64,000 nt of DNA, taken from contig NZ_LT671675.1 of the NCBI RefSeq assembly GCF_900143685.1, positions 1,543,985 through 1,607,984 on the forward strand, written 5' to 3'. Every line of letters begins with the position of its first letter. Within the stretch, counting starts at the first letter, position 1. This DNA is from Parolsenella massiliensis. Lineage in GTDB: Bacteria; Actinomycetota; Coriobacteriia; Coriobacteriales; Atopobiaceae. Below the pieces are notes generated by a model. The model was given only the letters and a program-made list of their open reading frames with translations. It had not been told where the DNA came from and made no database searches. The position numbers were made by a program, and so were the translations under genes. Positions 18,297 through 26,385 of the stretch are shown piece after piece.

Positions 18297-18424
18297 CAAA
18301 AGGTGAGCAGGCAAAACGAGGACCTTCCGAGTAGACCAAGATCGGCCAACCCGTCTACCAGGCGTTTTAGCTGCGGGCTTTCGCCGGCTACTCGGGCGAA
18401 CGCATTTTGTCTGCTCACCTTTTG
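18297..18424. repeat. Dispersed structured element, copy A (about 125 bp)
   Basis: Outer arms GGTGAGCAGGCAAAACG (about 18302-18317) and CGCATTTTGTCTGCTCACC (about 18401-18419) are flanked by AAAA/TTTT. An inner arm CCGAGTAG (18327-18334) pairs with CTACTCGG (18388-18395). Between them, GTAGAC can instead pair with GTCTAC (18352-18357), so two exclusive folds are possible. It shares ACCC-TCTACCAGGC with copy B. Confidence 0.75.
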
Positions 18425-18448
18425 GGGTCGCCACCCCGGCACACGCGT

Positions 18449-18567
18449 AAGTGAGCGGGCAAAACGCGAACCCACGAGTAGACCGAAAAACGGCAACCCA
18501 TCTACCAGGCATTTCCCCAGCGAGCGACACGCGTCTACTCGAGAGACCCCATTTTGCCCGCTCACTT
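18449..18567. repeat. Dispersed structured element, copy B (119 bp)
   Basis: Outer arms AAGTGAGCGGGCAAAACG (18449-18466) and CATTTTGCCCGCTCACTT (18550-18567); inner arms CGAGTAGAC (18475-18483) and GTCTACTCG (18533-18541). The outer arms match those of copy C at 61239. Copies A and B are separated by only 24 bp. They and the inverted repeat at 18593 fill the 509-bp gap 18213-18721, in which no gene was recognised. Confidence 0.8.
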
Positions 18568-18592
18568 TGTCGTCCCGTCCGTGTCAGCGGAA

Positions 18593-18649
18593 CGATTCGA
18601 ACAATCCGGACGCAAATCGGCACCGAAAACGTCCAGATAGTTCGAATCG
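18593..18649. repeat. 20-bp imperfect inverted repeat
   Basis: CGATTCGAACAATCCGGACG (18593-18612) pairs with CGTCCAGATAGTTCGAATCG (18630-18649) with few mismatches across a 17-nt loop. It lies between copy B and the terminator of the ABC operon. Confidence 0.6.
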
Positions 18650-18667
18650 CACGCCAGCGTCAGGTGA

Positions 18668-18707
18668 CAAAACGGCCCCGGCACCGGTGGCGCGGCGCCG
18701 GGGCCGT
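18668..18707 (-). terminator. Rho-independent terminator of the ABC transporter operon
   Basis: On the minus strand ACGGCCCCGGC pairs with GCCGGGGCCGT and is followed by TTTTG. It lies 15 bp past the stop at 18722. Confidence 0.85.
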
Positions 18708-18721
18708 AACGCGCCACGAAG

Positions 18722-20479
18722 CTACAGCGACCAGGCGTCGCCCTCGCGCTGCAGGGCCACCATGTGCGCGAACTCGCCGCCGGCGGCGAGCAGCTCGGCG
18801 GGCGTGCCCTGCTCGGCCACGCAGCCATCCCGCAGCACCACGACCTTGTCGGCGTTCTCCACCGTGCGCATGCGGTGCGCGATCACGATGACCGTCTTGC
18901 CCGCGAGCAGGCGGGAGAGCGCCTGCTGCACCTTCGTCTCGTTCTCCACGTCCAGGCTCGCCGTGGCCTCGTCGAGCAGCACGATCGGCGCGTCCTTGAG
19001 CAGCGCTCGAGCGATCGAGATGCGCTGGCGCTCGCCGCCGGAGAGCTTGGAGCCGTTCTCGCCAATCATCGTCTGGTAGCCGTCCGGCATGCGGCTCACG
19101 AACTCGTCGCAGTTGGCGGCACGTGCGGCGGCCAGCACCTCCTCGTCCGTGGCATCGCGCCTGCCCAGGCGGATGTTGCCCATCACCGTGTCGTCGAACA
19201 GCAAGACGTCCTGGAACACCACCGCATAGTCACGCAGCAGCACCTCGGGGTCCACGCCCGAGACGTCCACGCCGCCCACGCTCACGCGGCCGGCCGTGGC
19301 GTCCCAGAAGCGGGCCGCGAGTCTGGCGCACGTGGACTTGCCCGAGCCAGACGGCCCCACGAGCGCCGTGACCTGGCCCTCGCGCGCCGTGAAGCTCACG
19401 TCACGCAGCACCTGCTCGCCGGCGCGGCCGTCCTCGCCCGCGCCATAGCCAAAGGCCACGTGATCGAACACCACGTCGTGGCCTGCCGACGCAAACTCCG
19501 CCGCGCCCGTGGCGACCGGCTCCTCCATGATGGAGCGCATGCGCTTGGCAGAGGCCTCGGCCGCGAACAGCTCGCTCACGAGCATGAGCGCCTGGTCGAA
19601 CGGCGCATAGATGCGGCTCACCATGAGCAGGTAGGCAAACATCACCATGAAATCGATCTGGCCCGCAAGCACCAGGTTCGCGCCCACGATGAGCGTCGTT
19701 GCCATGCCCAGGCGAAGCACCACGAACGCGGAGTTCACGAGCAGCCCGTTCGTGAGCTCGCCCTTCGTGGTCTGGGCCTCCTCGGCGTCAATGGTGGCGG
19801 CAAGGCCCGCCAGGTAGTGCTCCTGCTGGTTGGTGGCGCGAATCTCGCGCACGCAGTCGAGCGTCTCCTGGATGCGCTCGGTCACGCACACCTTGGCGGC
19901 TCGCACGCCGTCAAACACCGGCGCCATGGGGCCGCGCGTGGCAAAGAGCAGCGCAAACGCCACGGGCACGCTCCAAAACGCCGCAAGCGACAGCTGCCAG
20001 CAGAAGAAGAGCGACCCCAAAAACACGATGCCCGTGGAGATCACGGCGCCCCACAGCTCGGCCAGAACGTGGCTGTAGGCGTGCTCCATGGTCTGCACGT
20101 CGCCCAGGATCGTCTCGGTGAGGTCGGCCAGGTCGCGGCGGCCAAAGAAGGACAGCGGCAGCTTGCGCAGGCGCTCGGCGATCTCGATGCGCTGGTTGCC
20201 GCACTCCTCGTAGTAGATGCAGTACGTGTAGTAGTACTGCTGCCAGTTCGAGACGAACAGCAGCGCGAGAAACGCGACGAGCCCCGCGATCAGCGGCACA
20301 GCGTCGGGAAGGCGCGCGCCCTTGGCCAGGTGCGCCACGAAGCCGCCCACGCCCCAGAACAGAAACGCCATGCCCGACGTCACGATGACGTTGGTGAGCG
20401 CGGTCCAGAAGACGCCGCGGCGCACACCGACCATGCCCTTGTCGGACAGAAAGTACTTCTCCTTGAACGAGGCGAACAT
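18722..20479 (-). CDS. ABC transporter half-molecule, permease-ATPase (YbtQ/IrtB-like)
   Basis: 585 aa. An N-terminal type IV exporter-fold membrane domain (six helices, about 20-310) precedes an ATPase (about 340-575) with Walker A GPSGSGKST, signature LSGGERQ and Walker B VLLDEATASLD. The ATG at 20479 directly follows the upstream half-transporter's stop codon. Two tandem half-molecules next to a divergent AraC regulator match the layout of the YbtPQ (yersiniabactin) and IrtAB importers, which have an exporter fold but import Fe-siderophores. Export of a drug or peptide is the main alternative. No siderophore synthesis genes are nearby. Confidence 0.85.
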   Translation of the reverse strand: MFASFKEKYFLSDKGMVGVRRGVFWTALTNVIVTSGMAFLFWGVGGFVAHLAKGARLPDAVPLIAGLVAFLALLFVSNWQQYYYTYCIYYEECGNQRIEIAERLRKLPLSFFGRRDLADLTETILGDVQTMEHAYSHVLAELWGAVISTGIVFLGSLFFCWQLSLAAFWSVPVAFALLFATRGPMAPVFDGVRAAKVCVTERIQETLDCVREIRATNQQEHYLAGLAATIDAEEAQTTKGELTNGLLVNSAFVVLRLGMATTLIVGANLVLAGQIDFMVMFAYLLMVSRIYAPFDQALMLVSELFAAEASAKRMRSIMEEPVATGAAEFASAGHDVVFDHVAFGYGAGEDGRAGEQVLRDVSFTAREGQVTALVGPSGSGKSTCARLAARFWDATAGRVSVGGVDVSGVDPEVLLRDYAVVFQDVLLFDDTVMGNIRLGRRDATDEEVLAAARAANCDEFVSRMPDGYQTMIGENGSKLSGGERQRISIARALLKDAPIVLLDEATASLDVENETKVQQALSRLLAGKTVIVIAHRMRTVENADKVVVLRDGCVAEQGTPAELLAAGGEFAHMVALQREGDAWSL

Positions 20480-22327
20480 CTAGGCCTCGCCTCCTTCCTG
20501 GGCTAGGCCCTCGCAAACCGGCTGCGCCGGCCGCCCCTCGGCAGAGATCTTCCAGCTTGCGGCTTGCTCGTAGTCGGCCCACATGCGGGCGTACAGGCCG
20601 CCGGCGGCAAGCAGCTCGGCGTGTGCGCCCGTCTCGGCCACATGACCGTGGTCGAGCACGACGATGTTGTCGGCGCCCACGACGGCCGAGAGCCTGTGGG
20701 CAATCATGATGACGGTACGGCCAGCCGCCAGGCGTGCGAACGCACGCTGGATGAGGGCCTCGTTTTCGGGGTCGGCGAAGGCCGTGGCCTCGTCGAGCAC
20801 CACGATGGGCGCGTCCTTGAGGATGGCACGGGCCAGGGCCACGCGCTGTACCTCGCCGCCGGAGAGGTAGGCGCCGCCGGCGCCGAGCATGGTGTCGATG
20901 CCCTGGGGCAGCTTGGCCACGATGTCGTCGCACTGGGCGGCGGACAGAGCCGCGAGCACCTGCTCGTCCGTGGCGCTCGGACGCGCGGCACGCACGTTGT
21001 CTGCCAGCGTGGCCGAGAACAGCCTGTTCGTCTGGAACACGAAGGCCACCTGGTCCATGAGCTCGCGCGGGTCCATGTCGCGCACGTCCACGCCGCCCAC
21101 GAGCACCCGGCCCGCGTCAACGTCCCAGAAGCGCGGCACGAGGCTCGCGCACGTGGACTTGCCGCCGCCGGAGGGGCCAACGAGCGCCAGCGTGGAGCCG
21201 GCGGGCACCGAGAAGCTCACGTGCTCCACGGCCGGGACCTCGGCGCCCTCGTAGGTGAACGTCACGTCCTCGAAGCGCACGTCGTTGCCGGCAGGGTGCC
21301 TGGGGCTCGCCGCCACGGGCAGCGGCTTGGCCTTGAGCACGCCGCGGACGCGGCCCATGGAGTCGCCCGCCATCTGCGAGGCCTCGGAGACGAACATGAG
21401 CTTGGACATGGCCGTGGGGATCACGGCCGAGAAGATCGCGTAGAACGCGAAGTTCGTGACGAAGCGCGAGAAGTCAGCCTCGCCCGGCGCAAGCAGCAGC
21501 GCCACGGGCAGTAGGAACGCCACAAGGCCGTTGAGCGCCGTGAGGTTCACGACCTGTGGCACGCGGCAGAACGTGCCGGCATACTCCTGGGCCATGCGCG
21601 CGTACTCGGTGATGGAGTCGTGGAAGGCCTTGAATGAGTGGACCGTCTGCTGGAACACCTTGACCACGGGAATGCCACGCACGTACTCGGTGCCCGTCTT
21701 GTTCATGCTCATGAGCGCGCCCATATACTGCTTCATGAACTCCATGCCCTTGCCGCTCATCATGGCCATGAGCGAGGCAAGCGACACCACCACGGCCACC
21801 ATGCACGCCGCACCCAGGCGCCAGTCGAACACAAAGAGCAGCACGAGCATGCCGGCCACCATGGCGACGGAGCCCGCGACGTCGGGCAGCATGTGGGCAA
21901 GGAGCGTCTCGGTGGAGGCGGCGCAGCCGTCCACGATGCGGCGGAGCTCGCCGGTGGCGTGCGTGTCAAAGTAGCCGAGCGGCAGGCTCATGAGTTGCTC
22001 GGTCACCTGCTTGCGCATGTTGGACGCGCAGCGAAACGCCGACAGGTGCGTGCACATGAGCGCAAGGAAGTACACGGCGATGCTCGCCACCGCCAGGCCC
22101 ACGGCCCACCACCCGTACGCCGCGATGCTCGTGGCCACGCTCCAGTTGGGCGCCACGGCGATGAGGTCGCGCGCGGCGAGCCAGATGCACACGTAGGGCC
22201 CAAAGCCCAGCAGCTGCGAGACGGCCGAGAGCGCACAGCCCAGGTACGTGAGGCCGCGGCGGTCGCCGGCGAAGTCGAGGATCTGCGCCACGTCCGAGCG
22301 CTTCTTCTCGCCCTTGTTGTGGGACAT
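20480..22327 (-). CDS. ABC transporter half-molecule, permease-ATPase (YbtP/IrtA-like)
   Basis: 615 aa. The ATG at 22327 has a purine-rich GGGGGAAC site. A membrane domain spans about 25-320. The ATPase has Walker A GPSGGGKST, signature LSGGEVQR and Walker B VVLDEATAFADPENE. The FADPENE D-loop replaces the usual SALD and is typical of the heterodimeric siderophore-importer-like ABC subunits. It is the first gene of the two-gene operon. Its promoter holds two copies of an 18-bp palindrome that also occurs before the DUF3793-flavodoxin genes, which supports an iron-linked role. Confidence 0.85.
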   Translation of the reverse strand: MSHNKGEKKRSDVAQILDFAGDRRGLTYLGCALSAVSQLLGFGPYVCIWLAARDLIAVAPNWSVATSIAAYGWWAVGLAVASIAVYFLALMCTHLSAFRCASNMRKQVTEQLMSLPLGYFDTHATGELRRIVDGCAASTETLLAHMLPDVAGSVAMVAGMLVLLFVFDWRLGAACMVAVVVSLASLMAMMSGKGMEFMKQYMGALMSMNKTGTEYVRGIPVVKVFQQTVHSFKAFHDSITEYARMAQEYAGTFCRVPQVVNLTALNGLVAFLLPVALLLAPGEADFSRFVTNFAFYAIFSAVIPTAMSKLMFVSEASQMAGDSMGRVRGVLKAKPLPVAASPRHPAGNDVRFEDVTFTYEGAEVPAVEHVSFSVPAGSTLALVGPSGGGKSTCASLVPRFWDVDAGRVLVGGVDVRDMDPRELMDQVAFVFQTNRLFSATLADNVRAARPSATDEQVLAALSAAQCDDIVAKLPQGIDTMLGAGGAYLSGGEVQRVALARAILKDAPIVVLDEATAFADPENEALIQRAFARLAAGRTVIMIAHRLSAVVGADNIVVLDHGHVAETGAHAELLAAGGLYARMWADYEQAASWKISAEGRPAQPVCEGLAQEGGEA

Positions 22328-22355
22328 CCGTTCCCCCTTCTTCTCGAGGTTGATA

Positions 22356-22408
22356 AGTTAGCCACTGCGAACTTATCATGAGAGCAGAAGGGTTAGCCTT
22401 GGCTTACT
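22356..22408. promoter_or_regulatory. Two operator-like palindromes between the ABC operon and the AraC gene
   Basis: Sites AGTTAGCCACTGCGAACT (22356-22373) and GGTTAGCCTTGGCTTACT (22391-22408) fit a consensus AGTTARCC-N-TGGCTAACT. The first lies within a perfect wider palindrome TGATAAGTT-N10-AACTTATCA (22351-22378). Matching sites occur at 24978 and 25019. Confidence 0.6.
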
Positions 22409-22453
22409 AGAGCCTTGGACGAACCGGAAAGAGTCCTGGACGAAACGAGCGGC

Positions 22454-23437
22454 ATGGCGTCACCCGGCATCGACATAACGCAGCTCTACGCCCCGCAGTT
22501 CGAGCAGTTTGGTCTCACGCTGCACTCACGCGGCGCCGTCTTCACCGGCGACGTGGACAACGAGAAGGCCGCCGGGCGCGCCTGGATCATGCCCCTCTCG
22601 GACTCGTGCCTGGTCATGGAGCACTTCATCACGCCGCGCCACGACATGCAGCTGTCCGAGTTCACGCCCGTGCCCTACGCCTGCGTGACCGAGGTGAGCG
22701 CGCCCACGCTCGCTTGCATGCCCGAGGCCGGCATCCGCCCGGCGAACCTCACGCCGGCGCGCGGTCCCTGGCCGGAGAGCTGCGTGTGCAGCTTCATTCA
22801 GGACACGTGCGGCGAGGAGCTCTCCCCTCTCGTGGCGGGGTCCATGTACCACTCGCGCTCCGTGCTGTTTCTGCCCAGCTACTTCGAGGAACTCGAGCGC
22901 AGCTACGCCGGCGAGTTCTCGGGGCTGTTCGAGGCCTTCTCCGCCCAGTGGGACGAGGAGGCGAGGCTTGCCATTTCGGCGGCGCTTCGGCGCATCGGCG
23001 AGCGACGCGCGAGGCAGACGGCCGCCCACGTCTACATGCGTGGCGTCGTCGAGACGATGGTGGCCGAGCTCGCGCGCACGCACGCGGCGGAAGGACAGGC
23101 GAGCCGCCAGGCCGGCTCGAGACGCGGCGTGCGGCTCGCCGAGCAGGCGACCGCCATCATCGAGCGGGCGCTCGACGAGGGGCGCGGCATCGGCGTGGAG
23201 GAGCTCGCGGAGCGCCTGTACACGAGCCGCTCGCGCCTGTGCGCCACGTTCAAGGCCGAGGCGGGCGAGTCCGTGGGCGCCTACGTGCGCAGGCGGCGCA
23301 TGGAGCGCGCGTGCGACCTGCTCGCTGGCGGCATGCCGGCCGGCGTGGTGGCCGAGCACCTGGGATACCCCCAGCAGGCGGCGTTTGCCCAGGCGTTCAG
23401 GCGCGCTATGGGCGTCTCGCCCAGCGCCTGGCGCTAG
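22454..23437 (+). CDS. AraC family transcriptional regulator
   Basis: 327 aa from an ATG at 22454; an in-frame TTG at 22415 has no ribosome site and would abut the operator. The N-terminal two thirds is a sensor region without a recognised fold. The C-terminal double HTH (about 225-327) contains GIGVEELAERLYTSRSRLCATF and ends with the AraC signature AEHLGYPQQAAFAQAFRRAM followed by GVSPSAWR. It is divergent from the tandem ABC genes, like YbtA beside ybtPQ. It probably controls them, perhaps with the metallophore as co-effector (inference). Confidence 0.85.
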   Translation: MASPGIDITQLYAPQFEQFGLTLHSRGAVFTGDVDNEKAAGRAWIMPLSDSCLVMEHFITPRHDMQLSEFTPVPYACVTEVSAPTLACMPEAGIRPANLTPARGPWPESCVCSFIQDTCGEELSPLVAGSMYHSRSVLFLPSYFEELERSYAGEFSGLFEAFSAQWDEEARLAISAALRRIGERRARQTAAHVYMRGVVETMVAELARTHAAEGQASRQAGSRRGVRLAEQATAIIERALDEGRGIGVEELAERLYTSRSRLCATFKAEAGESVGAYVRRRRMERACDLLAGGMPAGVVAEHLGYPQQAAFAQAFRRAMGVSPSAWR

Positions 23438-23438
23438 C

Positions 23439-23510
23439 GTGCCATTGGGGACGGGTCCCGTTGGCACGCGGCTCACTTCCGGTGCCAGGGGAACCCGTCC
23501 CCAATGGCAC
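23439..23510. repeat. GGGGAC-core palindrome P3 between convergent genes
   Basis: GTGCCATTGGGGACGGGT (23439-23456) is complementary to ACCCGTCCCCAATGGCAC (23493-23510). A second inner pair GTTGGCAC/GTGCCAgG lies within. It begins 2 bp after the AraC stop and ends 8 bp before the lipase stop, so it may act as a bidirectional terminator. Confidence 0.75.
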
Positions 23511-23517
23511 ACCGCCG

Positions 23518-24909
23518 TCACATCGAGAGCGCGGCGGCGCTCACCGACTGCATCCAGGCGATGTAGGTGTTGGGATAGTGGCCGCACAGCACGCGTCCCA
23601 CATCCATCTTCTGCACGAGCGCCTCAGCAAGCGCCGTGACCCCGCCAACGGAGAGAAAGTCCGCCTGCGTGGGGACCTTCTCGGCCAGGCCGTTCTCGAC
23701 GTCCGTGACCGTCGTGACGTCCGCGGGGTCATACGGGCTCTCCACGCCCACGTTTGCCAGGAATCGGCGGCGCATCTCGTCGTAGCTCGCCTCGAACGCT
23801 GCGCTGCCGTACGCCGGCAGCCGCACGTCACGGCCGTAGCGCGCATAGCCCCATGTGGAAAGGGGCAGGCGTGGCACGAGGTCGGAGGGGTTGAGCACGT
23901 TGAAGATGTTGTCGTACGGGGCGCCCGTGGCACCCGGGGCGGTCGTGGTGCGCGGCACGGCGAACGCATAGCAGTAGATGGAGGACAGCGGCGCAAGCAC
24001 GTGCGGGCCGTTCGCCATCTCGTCGGCGTAGGCGGCGGCGATGTTTGCGGCCGCGCCACCGCGCGAGTGGCCACAGAACAGGATGGCGAGGTCGTCGGTG
24101 GAGCCGCCCTTCTCGACGTAGGCCGCCACACCTCGGGAGATCTGCTCGATGACCTCCTCGGCCGCCACGCTGAAGCCCTCGTGGTCCAGCTCGGCGGAGT
24201 CTATGTCCACGGCGTCGCCAAAGTTGGCGTCGCTGATCCACTCCGAGCCGTAGCTGCCACGGATGCTCACGAGCATGAGGGTCTTGGTGGCGCCCGTCTC
24301 GCTCGAGGTCACGCGCTTGGTGGCGATTGAGTAGGCCGTGACGTCGTTGGTGTTCGTGAGGAAGTTCACGACCTCGTCGACGATCTCGGAGCGATAACGG
24401 TACGACGCCGTGGAGATGTCGGTGAAGCCCAGCTGGGCCAGCGCCTCCTCCATGTAGGCGGGCGCGCCCGTGCCGGCCTGGTAGTAGTTGCTCTCGGAGT
24501 TGGCGATGGCGGCGAGCACCGAGCAGGTGGTCGCGAGCTCGTGGTTGTAGGCGTCCGGATCAGCGAAGAACCAGTTGTCGTCCCACAGGACTTCGGTCGA
24601 GACCTTCTGGTCTGCGGGGGCGGCCATGCTCGTGTAGTCAACGGTTGCCGAGAAGCGCCCCGTGCGGTTCGTGGTGTCGTCGATGCGCTCGAGCGTCGAT
24701 GGCGCGTCGACCGCCCCCACCCCGCGGCGCTCCATCGTGAGGCGCCACGTGACGACGCTGTAGAGCCCCGCCACCATGGCGAGAACGGCCAGGAACGTGA
24801 CGAAGGCCGCGACCTTGGGTCCGCGGTGGCGCGCCGTGAGGCCAAAGCGGAGGCCCTCCGCGGCGGGCGTGGGGCCGCCGGTGCTGTCTGCGCTCTTGGC
24901 CTGGCTCAA
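23518..24909 (-). CDS. Membrane-anchored class 3-like lipase (alpha/beta hydrolase)
   Basis: 463 aa from a TTG at 24909 preceded by GGAGGG at 6-nt spacing; upstream in-frame starts would cross the divergent promoter. One N-terminal membrane anchor (about 32-54, VAAFVTFLAVLAMVAGLYSV) is followed by an extracytoplasmic domain. The nucleophile elbow is FCGHSRGGAAANIA (Ser of GHSRG), with later Asp (NPSDLVPRLPL) and His (CGHYPNTY) that fit the triad of fungal-type class 3 lipases. The substrate is unknown. It is divergent from the DUF3793 gene and shares its operator region, so it may be part of the same regulon. Confidence 0.8.
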   Translation of the reverse strand: MSQAKSADSTGGPTPAAEGLRFGLTARHRGPKVAAFVTFLAVLAMVAGLYSVVTWRLTMERRGVGAVDAPSTLERIDDTTNRTGRFSATVDYTSMAAPADQKVSTEVLWDDNWFFADPDAYNHELATTCSVLAAIANSESNYYQAGTGAPAYMEEALAQLGFTDISTASYRYRSEIVDEVVNFLTNTNDVTAYSIATKRVTSSETGATKTLMLVSIRGSYGSEWISDANFGDAVDIDSAELDHEGFSVAAEEVIEQISRGVAAYVEKGGSTDDLAILFCGHSRGGAAANIAAAYADEMANGPHVLAPLSSIYCYAFAVPRTTTAPGATGAPYDNIFNVLNPSDLVPRLPLSTWGYARYGRDVRLPAYGSAAFEASYDEMRRRFLANVGVESPYDPADVTTVTDVENGLAEKVPTQADFLSVGGVTALAEALVQKMDVGRVLCGHYPNTYIAWMQSVSAAALSM

Positions 24910-24977
24910 GCGGACCCTCCGGATTTGCTGGCTTGCACGTCCCCCGATGGTAGCGCACCGCCAGATTTCAAGCACAC

Positions 24978-25036
24978 AGTTGACCATGGCTAACTTTATG
25001 GCTACCCTTGGCATCGTAAGTTAACCGTGGCTGACT
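24978..25036. promoter_or_regulatory. Two operator-like palindromes before the DUF3793-flavodoxin operon
   Basis: AGTTGACCATGGCTAACT (24978-24995) and AGTTAACCGTGGCTGACT (25019-25036), centres 41 bp apart, match the motif at 22356 and 22391. The second lies just before the GAGGGAG ribosome site of the DUF3793 gene, so bound protein would block transcription. Confidence 0.6.
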
Positions 25037-25053
25037 ATCACGAGGGAGCACGC

Positions 25054-25686
25054 ATGACGCTGGACAGGGACGGGCTCGAACACGCCATCGTCAGGCACTG
25101 CTCGCCCACGCTCGTGGGAATCAAACCCGCGTGCCTGTTCAACGTTCCCGGCGACTTCTCGCCCTCACCGGCCACGGAACTGCGGGTCGCAAGGCTCGAC
25201 GCGCTCGTTGCGCGAGCGAACCGACAGCTTGCGGGCACGAGCGTCCACGTTCGCGTGCTTGCCCGAAGGGGCTGCGGCGCGCTCGTGCTCGTGTATCAAC
25301 CACAGCTGCTCGCGCGCGGGCTCTCCGCACCGCGTGCCGCCGCGACGCTTGGCGCCTGGGGCTACGAGACGTGTGGAGCCGGCTGGCTCGAGGCGGCGCT
25401 CGCGCGACTGGGCCGCAGGCTCGAGAGCTGCCAGCGGCATGGCCCCGACGAGGGCTTCCCCCACGAGGTGGGGCTCTTCCTCGGCTACCCCTACGACGAC
25501 GTCATGGCCTTCATCGAGCACGAGGGGCGCGACTACCTGTGCTGCGGCTGCTGGAAGGTCTACTCCAACCGGGAGAGCGCCGAGGCGTGCTTCGCGAGGT
25601 ACAAGCGCTGCACGAGGGATTGCGAGGCGATGCTTGGCCGCGGGGCCTCGCTCGCGGAGCTGGCGGGCATGCGCATTGCGGCGTAG
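25054..25686 (+). CDS. DUF3793 family protein
   Basis: 210 aa from an ATG at 25054 with a GAGGGAG site, preferred over an in-frame GTG at 25027 that lies inside the operator. Family features: an early HCSPTLVGIKPACLFN, then HEVGLFLGYPYDDVMAFIEH in the middle and CCGCWKVYSNRESAEACFAR near 170-190. DUF3793 genes are commonly paired with a flavodoxin and linked to iron supply in Firmicutes and Coriobacteriia. Biochemical function is not established. The Cys/His-rich segments suggest metal or heme handling (inference). The flavodoxin gene follows after 55 bp. Confidence 0.85.
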   Translation: MTLDRDGLEHAIVRHCSPTLVGIKPACLFNVPGDFSPSPATELRVARLDALVARANRQLAGTSVHVRVLARRGCGALVLVYQPQLLARGLSAPRAAATLGAWGYETCGAGWLEAALARLGRRLESCQRHGPDEGFPHEVGLFLGYPYDDVMAFIEHEGRDYLCCGCWKVYSNRESAEACFARYKRCTRDCEAMLGRGASLAELAGMRIAA

Positions 25687-25741
25687 CGGCCACACAAGGA
25701 ACCACACCCGGCAGGCGGGTTGGCATACGAAAGGACGAACC

Positions 25742-26161
25742 ATGAGCAAGATCGCAGTCGTGTACTGGAGCGGAACGGGCAACACCGAGACCATGGCCGG
25801 CGCCGTGGCCGAGGGCGCGCGTGCGGCCGGCGCCGAGGTCGACGAGGTCCAGGCCGCCGACTTTGCCGCCGACGCCGTCGCGGGCTATGACGCGATTGCG
25901 TTTGGCTGCCCGGCCATGGGCGACGAGTCGCTCGAGGAGGACGAGTTCGAGCCCATGTTCGAGGCCGCCGAAGGTGCGCTCTCCGGCAAGAAGGTCGGCC
26001 TGTTCGGTAGCTACGACTGGGGAACCGGCGACTGGATGGACTCCTGGCGCGAGCGCACCGAGGGCGACGGCGCCGAGGTCGTCGACACGGTCATCGCCAA
26101 CCTCGAGCCCGACGACGACGCGCTTGCCGCCTGCAAGGCCCTCGGCGCCGCGCTGGCGTAA
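25742..26161 (+). CDS. Flavodoxin
   Basis: 139 aa, short-chain type. An FMN phosphate loop SGTGNTETMA is at residues 10-19, with isoalloxazine-contacting loops GCPAMGDESLEEDEFEPMF and GSYDWGTGDWMD. Flavodoxins carry one electron at low potential and replace ferredoxin when iron is scarce. Together with DUF3793 and operators shared with the ABC/AraC promoter, this argues for an iron-limitation regulon. The AAAGGACGAACC site precedes the ATG. Confidence 0.95.
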   Translation: MSKIAVVYWSGTGNTETMAGAVAEGARAAGAEVDEVQAADFAADAVAGYDAIAFGCPAMGDESLEEDEFEPMFEAAEGALSGKKVGLFGSYDWGTGDWMDSWRERTEGDGAEVVDTVIANLEPDDDALAACKALGAALA

Positions 26162-26199
26162 CGTTTTCGAGGCCACCCGAGAGTTCAAATCCGCCTTTG

Positions 26200-26362
26200 T
26201 GGCAGAAATGACCCTCGAGAGTGCGATGCGAGCAGTCTAAAGCCACCGAATTACAGATCAAGGGGCCAGAATCCTGTCGATTCTGGCCCCTTGCGCTTAT
26301 ATTTATCTATTCCGGCCCGCGCCGGGGGCTGTTCACCGCACTCTCGAAGGCAAAAACTGCCA
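26200..26362. repeat. Nested inverted-repeat element E3, related to E1
   Basis: Outer arms TGGCAGAAATGACCCTCGAG + AGTGCG (26200-26225) and CGCACTCTCGAAGGCAAAAACTGCCA (26337-26362) match the E1 arms closely. The centre is a different perfect palindrome, AAGGGGCCAGAATC-ctgtc-GATTCTGGCCCCTT (26260-26292). It lies between convergent genes, so the centre may serve as a bidirectional terminator. Confidence 0.7.
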
Positions 26363-26385
26363 TAAGGTTGACACGATCTCGTCGT

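Noticed and set aside
18240-18720. CRISPR array in the repeat-rich gap
   Set aside because: Only two copies of a 120-bp palindromic unit, no short regular repeats or spacers, and no cas genes.
26176-26205. tRNA-like T-arm (GAGAGTTCAAATCCGCC)
   Set aside because: No D-arm, anticodon arm or acceptor partner upstream; part of the E3 repeat flank.
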